Positions 1 to 9,327 of a stretch of DNA of 64,000 nucleotides are shown here, one piece after another; position 1 is the first letter of the stretch; each line of letters begins with the position of its first letter. Under the pieces are notes generated by a model. It ran no database searches and was not told the origin of the DNA. It saw nothing but the letters and a program-made list of their open reading frames with translations. This DNA is from Protaetiibacter intestinalis (lineage in GTDB: Bacteria > Actinomycetota > Actinomycetes > Actinomycetales > Microbacteriaceae), in NCBI RefSeq assembly GCF_003627075.1, contig NZ_CP032630.1, positions 1,054,001 through 1,118,000 of the forward strand. The letters run 5' to 3'. Both the position numbers and the translations under genes were made by a program.

Positions 1-756
1 CGTGAAGTACGGCTGGTCCCCCGCATGCGCGCTGTTGTCGACGCGGATCGAGTAGCCGTCGTCGACGATGAGACGCCGGGCCAGGTTCGACGCGGCGATC
101 GCGTTCGCGGCGTCGCCCGCATCCGTCGTCTCGGTCGACTTGACGAGCTCGCCGCCGGCCGAGAGCCAGAGCGAGCCGAAGTTGTACAGCTCGTGGCTGG
201 ATGCCAGGCGGTAGTCGCCGGTCGGCTGCACGAGCATGCCCTCCAAGGCCTCGCGCGCGTCGCCGACGACGGTGTCGGGCAGCGGCGTGGCCGCGGGCAG
301 GCCCGCGCCCGCCTCGACGACCTCGTATGCGGATGCGGAGGTCGCGGTGAGCTGGGTCTGGCCGCCGTACTCGCCCGCGGTGCCGGTGACCTTCACGAGG
401 TCGCCGACCGCCACGGCGGGGTTCAGCTGGTTGAAGTAGACGAAGATGCCGTCGGATGCGCCGGGGGTGGCGTCGGTGTCTCCCCCGGATCCGGCGCTCT
501 GCAGGTAGAGCCCGCGGTAGCCGGATGCGGCGTTGTAGTAGCCCGTGACGACGCCTTCGACGGTGACCGTCTGGCCGCCGAGCGGGGTGGTCGCGCCGGT
601 GCCCTGCACCTCGGCGATCGTGTGGGTGGTGTCGGCCGCGAGCGCGGGGGTCGCGTTCAGCGTGGCGAGCCCGAGGGCGGCGACGGCGGCCGCGGCGACG
701 GCGGTGAGACGGCGCCGGGCGGGGCGCGACGGATCGAGGGTTTCTGGAGTTGTCAT
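1..756 (-). CDS. ExeM/NucH-type extracellular endonuclease, N-terminal part (partial)
   Basis: Leftward gene that runs off the left edge; 252 codons are visible from an ATG at 756. The start shows an Arg-rich n-region, an Ala/Leu-rich hydrophobic core and an AxA cleavage site near residue 40, so the product is exported. After it comes an OB-fold-like region (TIAEVQGTG, then TVEGVVTGYY) followed by GIFVYFNQ and GDLVKVTGTAGEYGGQTQL, the pattern of the N-terminal domain of ExeM/NucH extracellular nucleases. The catalytic endonuclease/exonuclease/phosphatase domain would lie outside the window, so nuclease activity is inferred from the family. It is transcribed away from the padR gene at 1009. 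Confidence 0.75.
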   Translation of the reverse strand, partial: MTTPETLDPSRPARRRLTAVAAAAVAALGLATLNATPALAADTTHTIAEVQGTGATTPLGGQTVTVEGVVTGYYNAASGYRGLYLQSAGSGGDTDATPGASDGIFVYFNQLNPAVAVGDLVKVTGTAGEYGGQTQLTATSASAYEVVEAGAGLPAATPLPDTVVGDAREALEGMLVQPTGDYRLASSHELYNFGSLWLSAGGELVKSTETTDAGDAANAIAASNLARRLIVDDGYSIRVDNSAHAGDQPYFT

Positions 757-955
757 GACGCGCGGTGCTCCGTTGTTCGAAGGGGACAGCGTTGGTCGGG
801 TTACCCCCCGGTTGGGGGCCACCCCCTTGCCTACCCTCCGCCCCCGACGCCGCGCAACCCTTCGCGCATCCGCGTCATCGGGCGTTCATCCGGCGCTCAT
901 CTGCGCAGTGCGTCGCACGGCGGAGATCAGGGTCATCCCCGATGTCCCCGGGATT

Positions 956-970
956 GCATACCGGGTATGC
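956..970. promoter_or_regulatory. Candidate PadR operator upstream of padR-ABC operon
   Basis: Perfect inverted repeat GCATAC-CGG-GTATGC about 40 bases before the padR start, followed by further A/T-rich sequence (ATATACTCGTGATGCAT). Palindromes of this kind before padR genes usually bind the PadR product. The 252-base gap from 757 to 1008 holds no gene and would carry the promoters for both divergent genes. Confidence 0.5.
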
Positions 971-1008
971 ATATACTCGTGATGCATCCGCGATGACGAG
1001 GGAGTGAC

Positions 1009-1605
1009 ATGAGCGTGCGACAGGGCCTGCTGGCCGTGCTCGAACTGGGGCCGAACTACGGCTACCAGTTGCGGGCCGAGTTCGAGCAGCGCACGGGCGG
1101 CACCTGGCCGCTCAACATCGGGCAGGTCTACACGACCCTCGACCGGCTCGAACGCGACGGCCTCGTACGTCGCGGCGCGAGCACCGAGGAGGGACAGCTG
1201 CTCTACGAGATCACGGACGCCGGCCGCGCGGCGACCGCCGACTGGCTCGGGCATCCGGTGACCCGCGAGCGCGCGAGCCGCGACGAGCTCGCCATCAAGC
1301 TCGCGCTCGCGGTCACCCTGCCGGGGGTCGACATCCCGGCGCTCATCCAGACCCAGCGCACCGCGACGCTCGGCGCGCTGCAGGACCTCACGCGCCTCAA
1401 GCGCGAGGACTCCGGCGACCTCGCCTGGGAGCTCGTGCTCGAGTCGATGATCTTCCAGCTCGAGGCCGAGGTGCGCTGGCTCGACCACTCGGAGGCCCGC
1501 CTGGCCCGCGAAGCGCGCACGTCTCGCACCCCCCGTCGGTCGAGTAGCCCGCACAGCGGGCGTATCGAGACCACCGCCGCTGCCGAGACCGAGACCACCC
1601 GATGA
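1009..1605 (+). CDS. PadR family transcriptional regulator
   Basis: 198-residue regulator with an N-terminal PadR winged helix (LLAVLELGPNYGYQLRAEFE, then IGQVYTTLDRLERDGLVRR, residues about 8-60) and a C-terminal dimerisation helix region (about 95-170). The ATG has a GAGGGA ribosome-binding site seven bases upstream. The gene overlaps the ABC ATPase gene by four bases (ATGA), so it most likely represses its own exporter operon through the palindrome at 956-970. The last 20 or so residues are encoded by a dispersed palindromic repeat (1538-1572) that has been read into the frame, so this tail is probably not part of the ancestral fold. Confidence 0.9.
   Translation: MSVRQGLLAVLELGPNYGYQLRAEFEQRTGGTWPLNIGQVYTTLDRLERDGLVRRGASTEEGQLLYEITDAGRAATADWLGHPVTRERASRDELAIKLALAVTLPGVDIPALIQTQRTATLGALQDLTRLKREDSGDLAWELVLESMIFQLEAEVRWLDHSEARLAREARTSRTPRRSSSPHSGRIETTAAAETETTR
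1538..1572. repeat. Dispersed palindrome, GGTCGAG/TCGAGACC family, inside padR
   Basis: Arms GGTCGAGTAGCCCGC and GCGGGCGTATCGAGACC form an imperfect hairpin. The same element, with T or C variation in the arms, occurs at 10311-10338, 10402-10439, 50589-50628 and 50689-50725. This copy lies within the coding end of padR. Confidence 0.8.
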
Positions 1606-2324
1606 CCACCACCCCGCTCCTCCGCCTCGACGGCGTCTCCGTGCAGTACGGCTCGGGTCCCACCGCCGTCACCGCCCTCTCCGGCGTCGACCTCGAGGTG
1701 CACCGCGGCGAGCTCGTGGCCGTCATGGGTGCATCCGGATCCGGCAAGTCCACCCTGCTGACGGTCGCGGGCGGCCTCGTGAAGCCCACCTCGGGCGAGG
1801 TGATCGTCGACGGGCAGTGGCTCAGCAGCCTGAGCGCCGGCCAGCTCGCGACCCTGCGCCGCCGCCACCTCGGCTTCGTCTTCCAGGACTACAACCTGGT
1901 GCCCGCGCTCACCGCGATCGAGAACGTCGCGCTGCCGCTCGAGCTCGACGGCTGGAAGGCCTCGAAGGCGCGCCGCGCCGCCCGCGACGCGCTCTCCACG
2001 GTCGAACTCGCCGAGCAGGCCGACCGCTTCCCCGACGACCTCTCCGGCGGCCAGCAGCAGCGGGTCGCGATCGCCCGCGCGGTCGTCGGCGGCCGCAGCC
2101 TCATCCTGGCCGACGAGCCCACCGGCGCCCTCGACTCGACCACCGGCGAGGTCGTGCTGCGGATGCTGCGCACCCGCGTCGACCACGGCGCCGCCGGCAT
2201 CCTCGTCACCCACGACGCCCGGCACGCCGCCTGGGCCGACCGGATCGTGTTCATCCGCGACGGCCGCATCGTCGACGAGTCGAGCTACCGCGGCGTGGAT
2301 GCCATGGTCGGGGGCCGGGCGTGA
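1602..2324 (+). CDS. ABC transporter ATP-binding protein (MacB/LolD type)
   Basis: 240-residue ATPase with Walker A GASGSGKST (residues 43-51), Q-loop FVFQDYNLVPALT, signature LSGGQQQR (about 147) and Walker B LILADEPTGALD. The LolD/MacB subgroup is shown by the ENVALPLEL segment and the PTGALDSTTGEVVLRML sequence. Its start overlaps padR and its stop overlaps the permease start (GTGA), so the three genes are co-translated. It would power the FtsX-type permease encoded next. Neither the substrate nor the direction of transport can be read from the sequence; in this family an exporter of peptides, drugs or lipids is most common. Confidence 0.93.
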   Translation: MTTTPLLRLDGVSVQYGSGPTAVTALSGVDLEVHRGELVAVMGASGSGKSTLLTVAGGLVKPTSGEVIVDGQWLSSLSAGQLATLRRRHLGFVFQDYNLVPALTAIENVALPLELDGWKASKARRAARDALSTVELAEQADRFPDDLSGGQQQRVAIARAVVGGRSLILADEPTGALDSTTGEVVLRMLRTRVDHGAAGILVTHDARHAAWADRIVFIRDGRIVDESSYRGVDAMVGGRA

Positions 2325-5164
2325 GCTCGCGGGCGGATGCGGCGCTGCCGTCGCGCTCGAAGCGCACCAGCCGGGTGGCGGCGCGGATCGCGTGGCGCAC
2401 GGCACTGCGGCATCCAGGGCGCAGTGCGCTCATCGTGGCGCTCGTGGCCCTGCCGACGATCGGACTCGCGGCCGGCACCGTGCTCATCACCAGCACCGTC
2501 CCGACCACGGACGAGAAGCTCGCCTACGCCCTCGGCCGCACCGAGGCGATGGTGCAGGCGTACTCGCCGCCCGACCCGACGCTCGACCAGTCGCCGACCG
2601 TCGCGGGATGGGCGGAGCGGGACGTCGACGAGAACTACGAGCCCACCGGCTACGACCCCGACGCCGAGGTGCTCGCGCCGGATGCGGTGTTCCCCACGGG
2701 CACCCGTGTGCTCTCGACCTCCGAGGTGAACGCCACCGTGCGCACGGATGCCGGCATCGACGCGGTCACGGTGATCGAGGGCGACGCGGGGGATCCCGCG
2801 CTCGAGGGGCGCTACCACCTGGCCGAGGGGCGGGCGCCGCAGCGCGACGACGAGTTCGCGCTCAGCGGTTCCGCGCTCGAACGGCTCGGCGTCGAGCTCG
2901 GCGGAACCGTACGGATCGTCGCGCCCCGCACGGTCACCGGCACCGTCGTCGGCGTCATCGAGGACCGGGCCCGATCCGGTGACACCGCGACCGTGTTCGC
3001 GCGCGACGGTGCGGTGAGCGACGTCCGCGCGGCCGACGACCCGACGCACGCCTTCTTCTACCTGCCCGACACCGAGCTCGACTGGAGCGCGGTGCGCGAG
3101 CTCAATCAGAAGGGCTGGATCGCCTACTCGCGCCAGGTGGTCGAGCATCCCCCGGCGCCCGGCGACTTCTCCGTGGGCGCCGGCTCCGGCTCGTGGACCG
3201 ACGACATCAACTCCGGCTACATCTCGCTGCTGCTGCTCATCGGCGGCTTCGCCGTGTTCCAGGTGTGCCTCCTCGCCGGAGCCGCGTTCATCGTCGGCAT
3301 GCGCGCCGACCAGCGCTCGCTCGCGACCGTGGCGAGCGTCGGCGGCGACCCGCGGCTCGTCTCACGCATCGTCTCGATGGGCGGCGTCGTGCTCGGCGGA
3401 GTCGGCGGCCTCATCGGGATCGGCCTCGGCGTGCTCGCCGGTTGGGGCTACTACGCGCTGACCGACGACGGCAACGCCGTGACGCTGCCGGGCTTCCACC
3501 CCTGGCCGCTCGCGCTCCTGCCGGTGCTCGCCGTCGGCGTGCTCGCGGGGTGGTTGGCGGCGCTCGCGGCGGCGCGCGGGGCGCGACGGATCGACGTGGT
3601 CGCCGCGCTACGCGGCTCGCGCCGCCCGCAGCCGGCCCACAGGCGCCGCGCCGTCGCAGGAACCGTGGTCGCGCTCGTCGGGGCCGGGCTGCTCGCCGTC
3701 GGCGGGCTGCTGGCGGTGCTCGGCTACTGGCCGCGGTATCAGCTCGACGTCGTCTGGATCGCCATGGCGGTGCTCGTCGGGGGCGCGATCGTGCTGCAGC
3801 TCGGCCTCGCCCTCACGACGCCGGCGCTGCTGGGCGGCGCTGCCCGCATCCTGAGCCGGGTGGGAGACGGCGCACGGCTCGCGAGCCGGGATGCGAGCCG
3901 CAACCACGCGCGCTCGGTGCCCGCGGCGGCCGCGGTCATGAGCACGGTGTGCGTCGCCGTCTTCCTCATGACCTATCTGGCATCCGGTCAGAAGACGATC
4001 GACGACGAGTGGCGGTACGAGGTGCCGATCGGCGACGTGAGCGGAGACCTGGCGCCCGTGGGCCTCTTCGACCCGAGCGACCCCTCCTCCGCGTCCGTGC
4101 GCACCTTCCCCACCGACGACCAGGTCGACGACGTGCGGGCGCTGTTCTCGAGCGTGCTCGGCACCGCCGAGGTGACGGTACTGGAGGCGGTGCTCGACCC
4201 GATGACGTTCGGTGCCGAGCAGCCGGACGCCGAGTGGACGACACCGCACGTGTACGGCGTCTCGCCGTGCGAGCAGTCGACCCCCTCGTGCGTGCCGAGC
4301 TTCCCGTACGAGTTCGGTCGCAACGACCACCTCTACGTGGGCGACGCGAACGACCTGGCCGTCATCCTGGGCCACAAGCCGGACGACGACGCCGCGCGGA
4401 TGCTGGCGGGCGGCGGCGCGATCGCGTTCTGGCCGGAATATGTGGAGGACGGGAAGGTCACGCTCGACACCTGGAGCGACGCGCAGCTGCGCGGGCCGTC
4501 GGAGGGCGACGACCCGCTGCGCTCCGTCACGGTGCCCGCACTGTCGGTCGCGTCGGACTACACCGGGCTCTACGGGGTGCTGCTGTCGCGTTCGGCCGCC
4601 GACCGGCTGGGTCTCGACTACGGGCCGGTGCGCGTCGTCGCCCCCGCGCCGGGCGGTGTCAGCGATCGCCAGTACCAGGCGCTCTGGGCCGGGATGCAAA
4701 CCCTCATCGGCAACGCGAGCGCCCGCTACGAGGCGGGACCGCCCCAGTACGCGGGCGGCTTCGCGTGGGCGATGCTGGGGCTCGTCGCGCTCATCACCTT
4801 CGCCTCCGCATCCGTCGCGATCGGCCTCGCCCGCGCCGACGGCCGGCGCGACGACGAGGTGCTGGATGCCGTGGGCGCCCCGCCGCGCCTGCGCCGTTCG
4901 GTCGCGTTCTGGCAGGCGATCGTGGTCGCCGGCATCGGGACGCTGCTCGGCGCCGCGGTCGGGGTGCTGCCGGTGCTGACGCTCGCCCTCGCGACCCGGC
5001 TCGCCCAGGAGCAGGGCGGATGGACCGGCGGCGGACCGCTGCAGGACTTCGCGGCGCCGTGGCTTCAACTCGGGCTCGCCGTGGTCGGTGTGCCGCTCGC
5101 GATCGCGATCGGCTCGTGGGCGACCGCGGGGCGGCGGCGGGTCGCGGTGCGTCGCGTGGGCTGA
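2321..5164 (+). CDS. FtsX/MacB-type ABC transporter permease
   Basis: 947-residue membrane protein translated from a GTG that overlaps the ATPase stop. It has one N-terminal membrane segment ([20 protein letters not shown]), a large extracytoplasmic domain of about 250 residues, a first FtsX membrane block (about 300-420), a further helix pair, a second extracytoplasmic domain containing a Cys pair ([10 protein letters not shown]), and a C-terminal FtsX block. The second FtsX block carries the usual [19 protein letters not shown] cytoplasmic segment. This duplicated arrangement is typical of the large actinobacterial PadR-linked exporters. Substrate unknown. Confidence 0.9.
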   Translation: MSSRADAALPSRSKRTSRVAARIAWRTALRHPGRSALIVALVALPTIGLAAGTVLITSTVPTTDEKLAYALGRTEAMVQAYSPPDPTLDQSPTVAGWAERDVDENYEPTGYDPDAEVLAPDAVFPTGTRVLSTSEVNATVRTDAGIDAVTVIEGDAGDPALEGRYHLAEGRAPQRDDEFALSGSALERLGVELGGTVRIVAPRTVTGTVVGVIEDRARSGDTATVFARDGAVSDVRAADDPTHAFFYLPDTELDWSAVRELNQKGWIAYSRQVVEHPPAPGDFSVGAGSGSWTDDINSGYISLLLLIGGFAVFQVCLLAGAAFIVGMRADQRSLATVASVGGDPRLVSRIVSMGGVVLGGVGGLIGIGLGVLAGWGYYALTDDGNAVTLPGFHPWPLALLPVLAVGVLAGWLAALAAARGARRIDVVAALRGSRRPQPAHRRRAVAGTVVALVGAGLLAVGGLLAVLGYWPRYQLDVVWIAMAVLVGGAIVLQLGLALTTPALLGGAARILSRVGDGARLASRDASRNHARSVPAAAAVMSTVCVAVFLMTYLASGQKTIDDEWRYEVPIGDVSGDLAPVGLFDPSDPSSASVRTFPTDDQVDDVRALFSSVLGTAEVTVLEAVLDPMTFGAEQPDAEWTTPHVYGVSPCEQSTPSCVPSFPYEFGRNDHLYVGDANDLAVILGHKPDDDAARMLAGGGAIAFWPEYVEDGKVTLDTWSDAQLRGPSEGDDPLRSVTVPALSVASDYTGLYGVLLSRSAADRLGLDYGPVRVVAPAPGGVSDRQYQALWAGMQTLIGNASARYEAGPPQYAGGFAWAMLGLVALITFASASVAIGLARADGRRDDEVLDAVGAPPRLRRSVAFWQAIVVAGIGTLLGAAVGVLPVLTLALATRLAQEQGGWTGGGPLQDFAAPWLQLGLAVVGVPLAIAIGSWATAGRRRVAVRRVG

Positions 5165-5247
5165 GTCCGCGGGTATCACTCGGCGTCGTCGGGCCTCCTC
5201 CCTCGTACGCGGCCGTCCGACCGCGGAACAGAGAGAAAGGCACGACC

Positions 5248-6738
5248 ATGGCCGAATCATGGACGATCGCGCTCGACCGCCTGCGGGTCGTCGACGCCGA
5301 CGAGGACGACTTCTGGAGCGACGGCGACGAGCCGTACCTCATCACGATCGGCTTCCGGTCCCGGTTCCGAACCCCCGGCTCCACGAGCGTCTTCTGGAGC
5401 GGCGTGCTCGACGACGACTGGGCGGACGGCATCGACTCCGGCGAGTCGAAGGCGATCCCCCGCAACCAGGGCACCGTCACCTTCGGCGGCATCGACCGCC
5501 CCACCCAGGCCGAGGTGCTGGCCGGGCAGTTCCCCGAGCTGGTGGGCGCGATCGTGCTGACCTTCGAATCGGATGCGACCCCGTTCAGCGCCATCCGCGG
5601 ACTCGTGAACGACCTCATCGCCGCGGCACGCACCCAGATCACCCGGCTCGTCGAGCAGGGCAACCTCAACCTCGCCAACCCGCAGCCCGACATCGACGCG
5701 GCCGTGCGCAACATCCGCGCCGCCGTCGAGCCGTCGACGCTCGAGGCGATCGGGCTGTTCCTGCAGTCGTGGGGCGACCCCGACGACCTCATCGGGATGA
5801 CGCCGCTCGTGTTCGCGGCCGTCGACACCTCGATGACGCTCCCCATCCCGGTGCTCGCCGACCAGGACCTCAACCTGCGCTTCCACCCGAGCGGCGTCGA
5901 CTACCGTCTCACCGGCGCGGTCAGCCACCGCCCCGACGGGATCGGCTGGGAGTCGCTCGGCGGCATCCTGACCTCCGGGCCGGGTGCGGCATCCTGGGCG
6001 AAGAACCGCCTCGACCTCGTCGGGCGGGGGCAGGACAACGCCGTCTGGCACCGATGGTGGAACGGGTCGTGGCACGACTGGGAGTCGCTCGGCGGCATCG
6101 TCACCTCGGACCCCGCGGCCTCGTCGTGGGGCAAGGGACGCCTCGACATCTGGGCGCGCGGGCAGGACAACGCCCTGTGGCACAAGTGGTTCGACGGCTC
6201 GTGGCACGACTGGGAGTCGCTCGGCGGGGTGCTGACCTCCGGACCCGCCGCGGCATCCTGGGGCAAGGGTCGCGTCGACGTCTTCGCCCGCGGGCAGGAC
6301 AACGCCCTGTGGCACCGCTGGTTCGACGGGCACTGGCACAACTGGGAGTCGCTCGGCGGCGTCATCACGAGCGACCCGGCGGTGGCATCCTGGGGCCCGG
6401 GCCGGCTGGATGTGTTCGCGCGCGGGCAGGACAACGCGCTGTGGCACAAGTGGTTCGACGGCTCGTGGCACAACTGGGAGTCGCTCGGCGGGGTGCTGAC
6501 CTCCGCGCCCGGCGTCGCATCCTGGGGCCCGAACCGTCTCGACATCGTCGCCCGGGGCCAGGACAACGCCGCCTGGCACCGCTGGTGGAACGGCAGCTGG
6601 CACGGCTGGGAGTCGCTCGGCGGCCAGTTCAGCTCGGGGCTCGACGTCGCGTCGTGGGGTGACCACCGGCTCGACGTGGTCGGCCGGGGTCTCGACAACG
6701 CCCTCTGGCACGGCTGGTTCGACAACGGCTGGTCGTGA
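5248..6738 (+). CDS. Lectin-like beta-propeller protein with six tandem repeats
   Basis: 496 residues with no signal peptide; a GAGAAAGG ribosome-binding site supports the ATG. Residues 1-230 form an acidic domain I cannot assign ([16 protein letters not shown] near the start). From residue 234 to the end there are six 44-residue units, each beginning WESLGG and continuing through [19 protein letters not shown] and WFDGSWH. The pattern matches DUF346/PLL-type sugar-binding propellers, which usually have six or seven blades. The units are close to identical in DNA as well (132-base period from 5947), suggesting recent duplication or ongoing homogenisation. Sugar binding is inferred from the family; the biological role is unknown. 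It stands alone after the ABC operon. Confidence 0.8.
   Translation: MAESWTIALDRLRVVDADEDDFWSDGDEPYLITIGFRSRFRTPGSTSVFWSGVLDDDWADGIDSGESKAIPRNQGTVTFGGIDRPTQAEVLAGQFPELVGAIVLTFESDATPFSAIRGLVNDLIAAARTQITRLVEQGNLNLANPQPDIDAAVRNIRAAVEPSTLEAIGLFLQSWGDPDDLIGMTPLVFAAVDTSMTLPIPVLADQDLNLRFHPSGVDYRLTGAVSHRPDGIGWESLGGILTSGPGAASWAKNRLDLVGRGQDNAVWHRWWNGSWHDWESLGGIVTSDPAASSWGKGRLDIWARGQDNALWHKWFDGSWHDWESLGGVLTSGPAAASWGKGRVDVFARGQDNALWHRWFDGHWHNWESLGGVITSDPAVASWGPGRLDVFARGQDNALWHKWFDGSWHNWESLGGVLTSAPGVASWGPNRLDIVARGQDNAAWHRWWNGSWHGWESLGGQFSSGLDVASWGDHRLDVVGRGLDNALWHGWFDNGWS
5947..6738 (+). repeat. Six tandem 132-base coding repeats
   Basis: Repeat starts (TGG of each WESLGG) lie at 5947, 6079, 6211, 6343, 6475 and 6607. 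All six units keep the reading frame, and the last is one codon short. They encode the propeller blades of the lectin-like protein. Confidence 0.95.
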
Positions 6739-6753
6739 CCGCCCGAACGAGGC

Positions 6754-6837
6754 GGAGAAATGCAGGAGACCCCCGTCAGCTCCTCTGCCGGTGCGGGCCT
6801 CTGCGGGCGTCGAGCGCGATATCTCCTGCATTTCTCC
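6754..6837. repeat. Inverted repeat with GGAGAAATGCAGGAGA arms
   Basis: Perfect 16-base arms at 6754-6769 and 6822-6837 separated by 52 bases of unrelated GC-rich sequence. It lies between convergent genes, just before a separate hairpin terminator. Confidence 0.85.
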
Positions 6838-6840
6838 AGG

Positions 6841-6878
6841 ACGAGGGGGCGGCATCCCTGCGGATGCCGCCCCCTCGT
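6841..6878. terminator. Bidirectional hairpin terminator
   Basis: A perfect 17-base-pair stem (arms 6841-6857 and 6862-6878) with a four-base loop, between the converging lectin-like and helicase genes. There is no T-tract, as is common in high-GC actinobacteria. Confidence 0.75.
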
Positions 6879-6895
6879 GGCGCTCAGGCTCAGGC

Positions 6896-8971
6896 TCAGC
6901 GGTCGGCGAGCTCGCGGATGATGTCGTCGCCCGGCACGACCGGCGTCCACTCGGCGACGATGTCGGCGCGCTGCAGCAGCTCCTCGGTGCGGCGGCGGCG
7001 GTTGCGCGGCACGAGGGTCACGACGGTGCCCTCCTTGCCGGCGCGGCCCGTGCGGCCCGCGCGGTGCAGGTAGGCCTTGTACTCGTCGGGCGCATCCGCC
7101 TGGATCACGAGCGACACGTCGTCGACGTGGATGCCGCGCGCGGCCACATCCGTCGCCACGAGCGCCTGCACGCGGCCGTTCGCGAACTTGTCGAGGGCAC
7201 GCTGGCGACGCGACTGGGTGAGGTCGCCGTGGATCGACTCGGCGCGGATGCCGGCGTCGTCGAGCAGGTCGGCGAGCTGCTCCGCGAAGGCGCGGGTGCG
7301 CGCGAAGACGAGCTTCTTGCCGGGGCCGGAGGCGAGCTCGACGAGCACCTCCTGCTTGTCGCGCTGGTCGAGCAGCAGCACGCGGTGCTCGATCGTGGAG
7401 CTCGCCTGGTCCTCGCCGGCGACCTCGTGCACGGCCGGGTCCTTCAGGTAGCGCTCGACGATGTCCGCCACACCCTTGTCGAGGGTGGCGGAGAACAGCA
7501 GACGCTGCCCGCCCTCGGCGGTGCGGTCGAGGATCTCGGTGACCGGCTCGGCGAAGCCCAGCTCGCACATGTGGTCGGCCTCGTCGAGCACCGTGATGAC
7601 GACCTTCGAGAGGTCGAGCTTGCCGGATGCGGAGAGGTCCTGGATGCGGCCCGGGGTGCCGATCACGATGTCGACACCGCGCTCGAGCGCGCCGAGCTGA
7701 CGCGCGTAGGGCACGCCGCCGTAGATCTGGGTCGTGAAGAGGCCGACGCTGCGGGCGATCGGCTGCACGGTGCGGTCGATCTGCAGGGCGAGCTCACGCG
7801 TCGGGGCGAGGATGAGCGCGCGCGGGGCGCGGCCGAACTCGCGGCGCTTCTGGTCGCCCGCCTGCATGCGCAGCAGCCGCTCGACGAGCGGGGCGCCGAA
7901 GGCGATCGTCTTGCCGGAGCCGGTGCGGCCGCGGCCGAGCACGTCGCCGCCGGACAGCACATCCGGGATCGTCGCGGCCTGGATGGCGAAGGGGCTCGTG
8001 GCGCCCAGCTCCTCCAGCTCGCGCACGATGTTCTGGCCGAGTCCGAGGTCGCCGAAGGTCATGCCCTCGACGTCGGATGCCAGGGTGGCCTGCGCCTCGA
8101 GACGCTCGAGCACGACGTCCTCCACTTGCGGGCGGGGGGCGCGGTCCTCGCGGTCGCCGAAGTCGCGACGCGGACGGTCGTCATAGTCGCGACGCGGGCG
8201 CTCCTCGTAGCGCGGGCGGTCGTCGCGACGCGGGCGCTCGTCCCGGTACCCACCGCGATCGTCCCGGTACCCGCCGCGGCGGTCGTCCCGCTGCGGCCGG
8301 TCGCCGTACTCGCGACGCGGGCGCGCATCCTTGTCCGTTCGGGAGGACGACACGCCGTCGCGGCCCCGATATCCGTCCCGACGCGGCGCGTCGTCCTCCC
8401 GAACGAAACGCTCGGTGCGGGGGCGGTCGTCGTAGCTGCGCGCCGGACGGTCGTCACGGGCGCGGTCATCGTCACGGCGGGGACGGTCGGTGCCGTAGCT
8501 GTGCCGCTGCGGGCGGTCGCCGGCGAGACGGTGCGGGCGGTCGCCCGCGTGGTTGCTTCGGGAGGATGACACGCCGTCACGGTCGCGGTATCCGTCGCGC
8601 CGCGGCGCGTCGTCCTCCCGAACGAAACGGTCGGTGCGGGGGCGGTCGGTGCGACCCCGGTCGTCGCGGCGCTCGCCGTAGCCGGTGTCGCGCTTGCGGG
8701 CCGCGGGGGCGCGCTCCACCGAGTTGCGCGCGTCCTTGCCGCGCGGCTCCCAGTTGGGGCGGCCGTCCTCGGCGCGCTCCTGGCGCTGCCCGCGCGGACG
8801 CTCGACGCCGCGACCGTTCGCGACCCGCTGCTCGCTCGACCAGCGGGGCTTCTTGCCGCCTCGAGCGGCATCCGCCTCGGGCTTGTAGCCGCGGTGCTTG
8901 GCGGAGGGGCCGCCGACCTTCTTGCTCGTGTTCTTCTTGCCGCCCTGGGCGGCGCGCGCGTTGTACGCCAT
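6896..8971 (-). CDS. DEAD-box ATP-dependent RNA helicase with Arg-rich N-terminus
   Basis: 691-residue helicase. The core carries the Q motif (FGDLGLGQNIVRELEELG..PFAIQ), motif I GRTGSGKT, PTRELA, TPGR, motif II DEAD, motif III SAT and motif VI HRAGRTGRAG. The roughly 290-residue N-terminal extension is rich in Arg, Asp and Gly, resembling the disordered RNA-binding tails of cold-shock helicases; the segment RFVREDDAPRRDGY..RDGVSSSR occurs twice. The usual Arg/Gly tail is at the C-terminus in many homologues, but here it is N-terminal. I chose the ATG at 8971 because it has GGAGA seven bases upstream; an ATG at 8992 has no ribosome-binding site. Likely role: RNA remodelling and ribosome or mRNA-turnover work. 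Confidence 0.92.
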   Translation of the reverse strand: MAYNARAAQGGKKNTSKKVGGPSAKHRGYKPEADAARGGKKPRWSSEQRVANGRGVERPRGQRQERAEDGRPNWEPRGKDARNSVERAPAARKRDTGYGERRDDRGRTDRPRTDRFVREDDAPRRDGYRDRDGVSSSRSNHAGDRPHRLAGDRPQRHSYGTDRPRRDDDRARDDRPARSYDDRPRTERFVREDDAPRRDGYRGRDGVSSSRTDKDARPRREYGDRPQRDDRRGGYRDDRGGYRDERPRRDDRPRYEERPRRDYDDRPRRDFGDREDRAPRPQVEDVVLERLEAQATLASDVEGMTFGDLGLGQNIVRELEELGATSPFAIQAATIPDVLSGGDVLGRGRTGSGKTIAFGAPLVERLLRMQAGDQKRREFGRAPRALILAPTRELALQIDRTVQPIARSVGLFTTQIYGGVPYARQLGALERGVDIVIGTPGRIQDLSASGKLDLSKVVITVLDEADHMCELGFAEPVTEILDRTAEGGQRLLFSATLDKGVADIVERYLKDPAVHEVAGEDQASSTIEHRVLLLDQRDKQEVLVELASGPGKKLVFARTRAFAEQLADLLDDAGIRAESIHGDLTQSRRQRALDKFANGRVQALVATDVAARGIHVDDVSLVIQADAPDEYKAYLHRAGRTGRAGKEGTVVTLVPRNRRRRTEELLQRADIVAEWTPVVPGDDIIRELADR

Positions 8972-9219
8972 CGATGTGTCTCCGGTGTTCATGAGAGTGC
9001 GCCGCGCACGCAGAAACGCGCGTGCGACGAGAACCCGGGCATACGTGGACCGGGGCCGTTTTCCTCGTGGAAGTCCTCACCAGCGGATGCGCTGGTGATC
9101 CGGCCCGCTCGACCTACAAGGTGCATCAGACGCGGCGCAATGCCGCGATTCGTCGAGAGCCGACCCGTCGAGCATAGCGGGTGCCGTATTCCCGCACCCG
9201 AGCATCCGCCGTGAGAGTC
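8972..9219. other. Leader region of the helicase gene
   Basis: About 250 bases without a gene upstream of the leftward helicase. It contains a small hairpin (CACCAGCG at 9078 paired with CGCTGGTG at 9090) and otherwise unremarkable sequence. Cold-shock helicase genes often have long structured leaders, so it may be a 5' untranslated region. I see no known riboswitch pattern. Confidence 0.35.
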
Positions 9220-9297
9220 GTGTCAAACGCTGCAGCGTTCGGCCACGCGCGCCCGACATCGGTGGCGCGGTCGGCCAGGCGCTGCAGCGTTTGACAC
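9220..9297. repeat. Inverted repeat with GTGTCAAACGCTGCAGCG arms
   Basis: Perfect 18-base arms at 9220-9237 and 9280-9297 flanking 42 bases. Each arm contains the smaller palindrome CGCTGCAGCG. The right arm includes TTGACA, which is well placed to be the -35 box of the gene at 9328. Confidence 0.9.
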
Positions 9298-9318
9298 CGT
9301 CACCGTCGGGGTTACGGT
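9291..9318 (+). promoter_or_regulatory. Candidate promoter for the lipoprotein esterase, inside a repeat arm
   Basis: TTGACA at 9291-9296, a 16-base spacer and TACGGT at 9313-9318, nine bases before the ATG at 9328. The transcript would be leaderless or nearly so. Confidence 0.45.
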
Positions 9319-9327
9319 GGTCCGACC

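Noticed and set aside
3193-5247. Open frame on the plus strand running from the permease into the lectin-like gene in another frame
   Set aside because: The Arg/Ala-rich translation is typical of out-of-frame GC-rich DNA. The permease frame has clear membrane segments and domain motifs.
5947-6738. Tandem repeats as a CRISPR array
   Set aside because: Repeats are contiguous 132-base coding units without spacers and keep one reading frame.
5901-7568. Long open frame on the minus strand across the lectin-like gene and helicase end
   Set aside because: It is a shadow of the repetitive lectin gene and GC-rich helicase frame. It crosses a terminator and two inverted repeats and has no recognisable domain.
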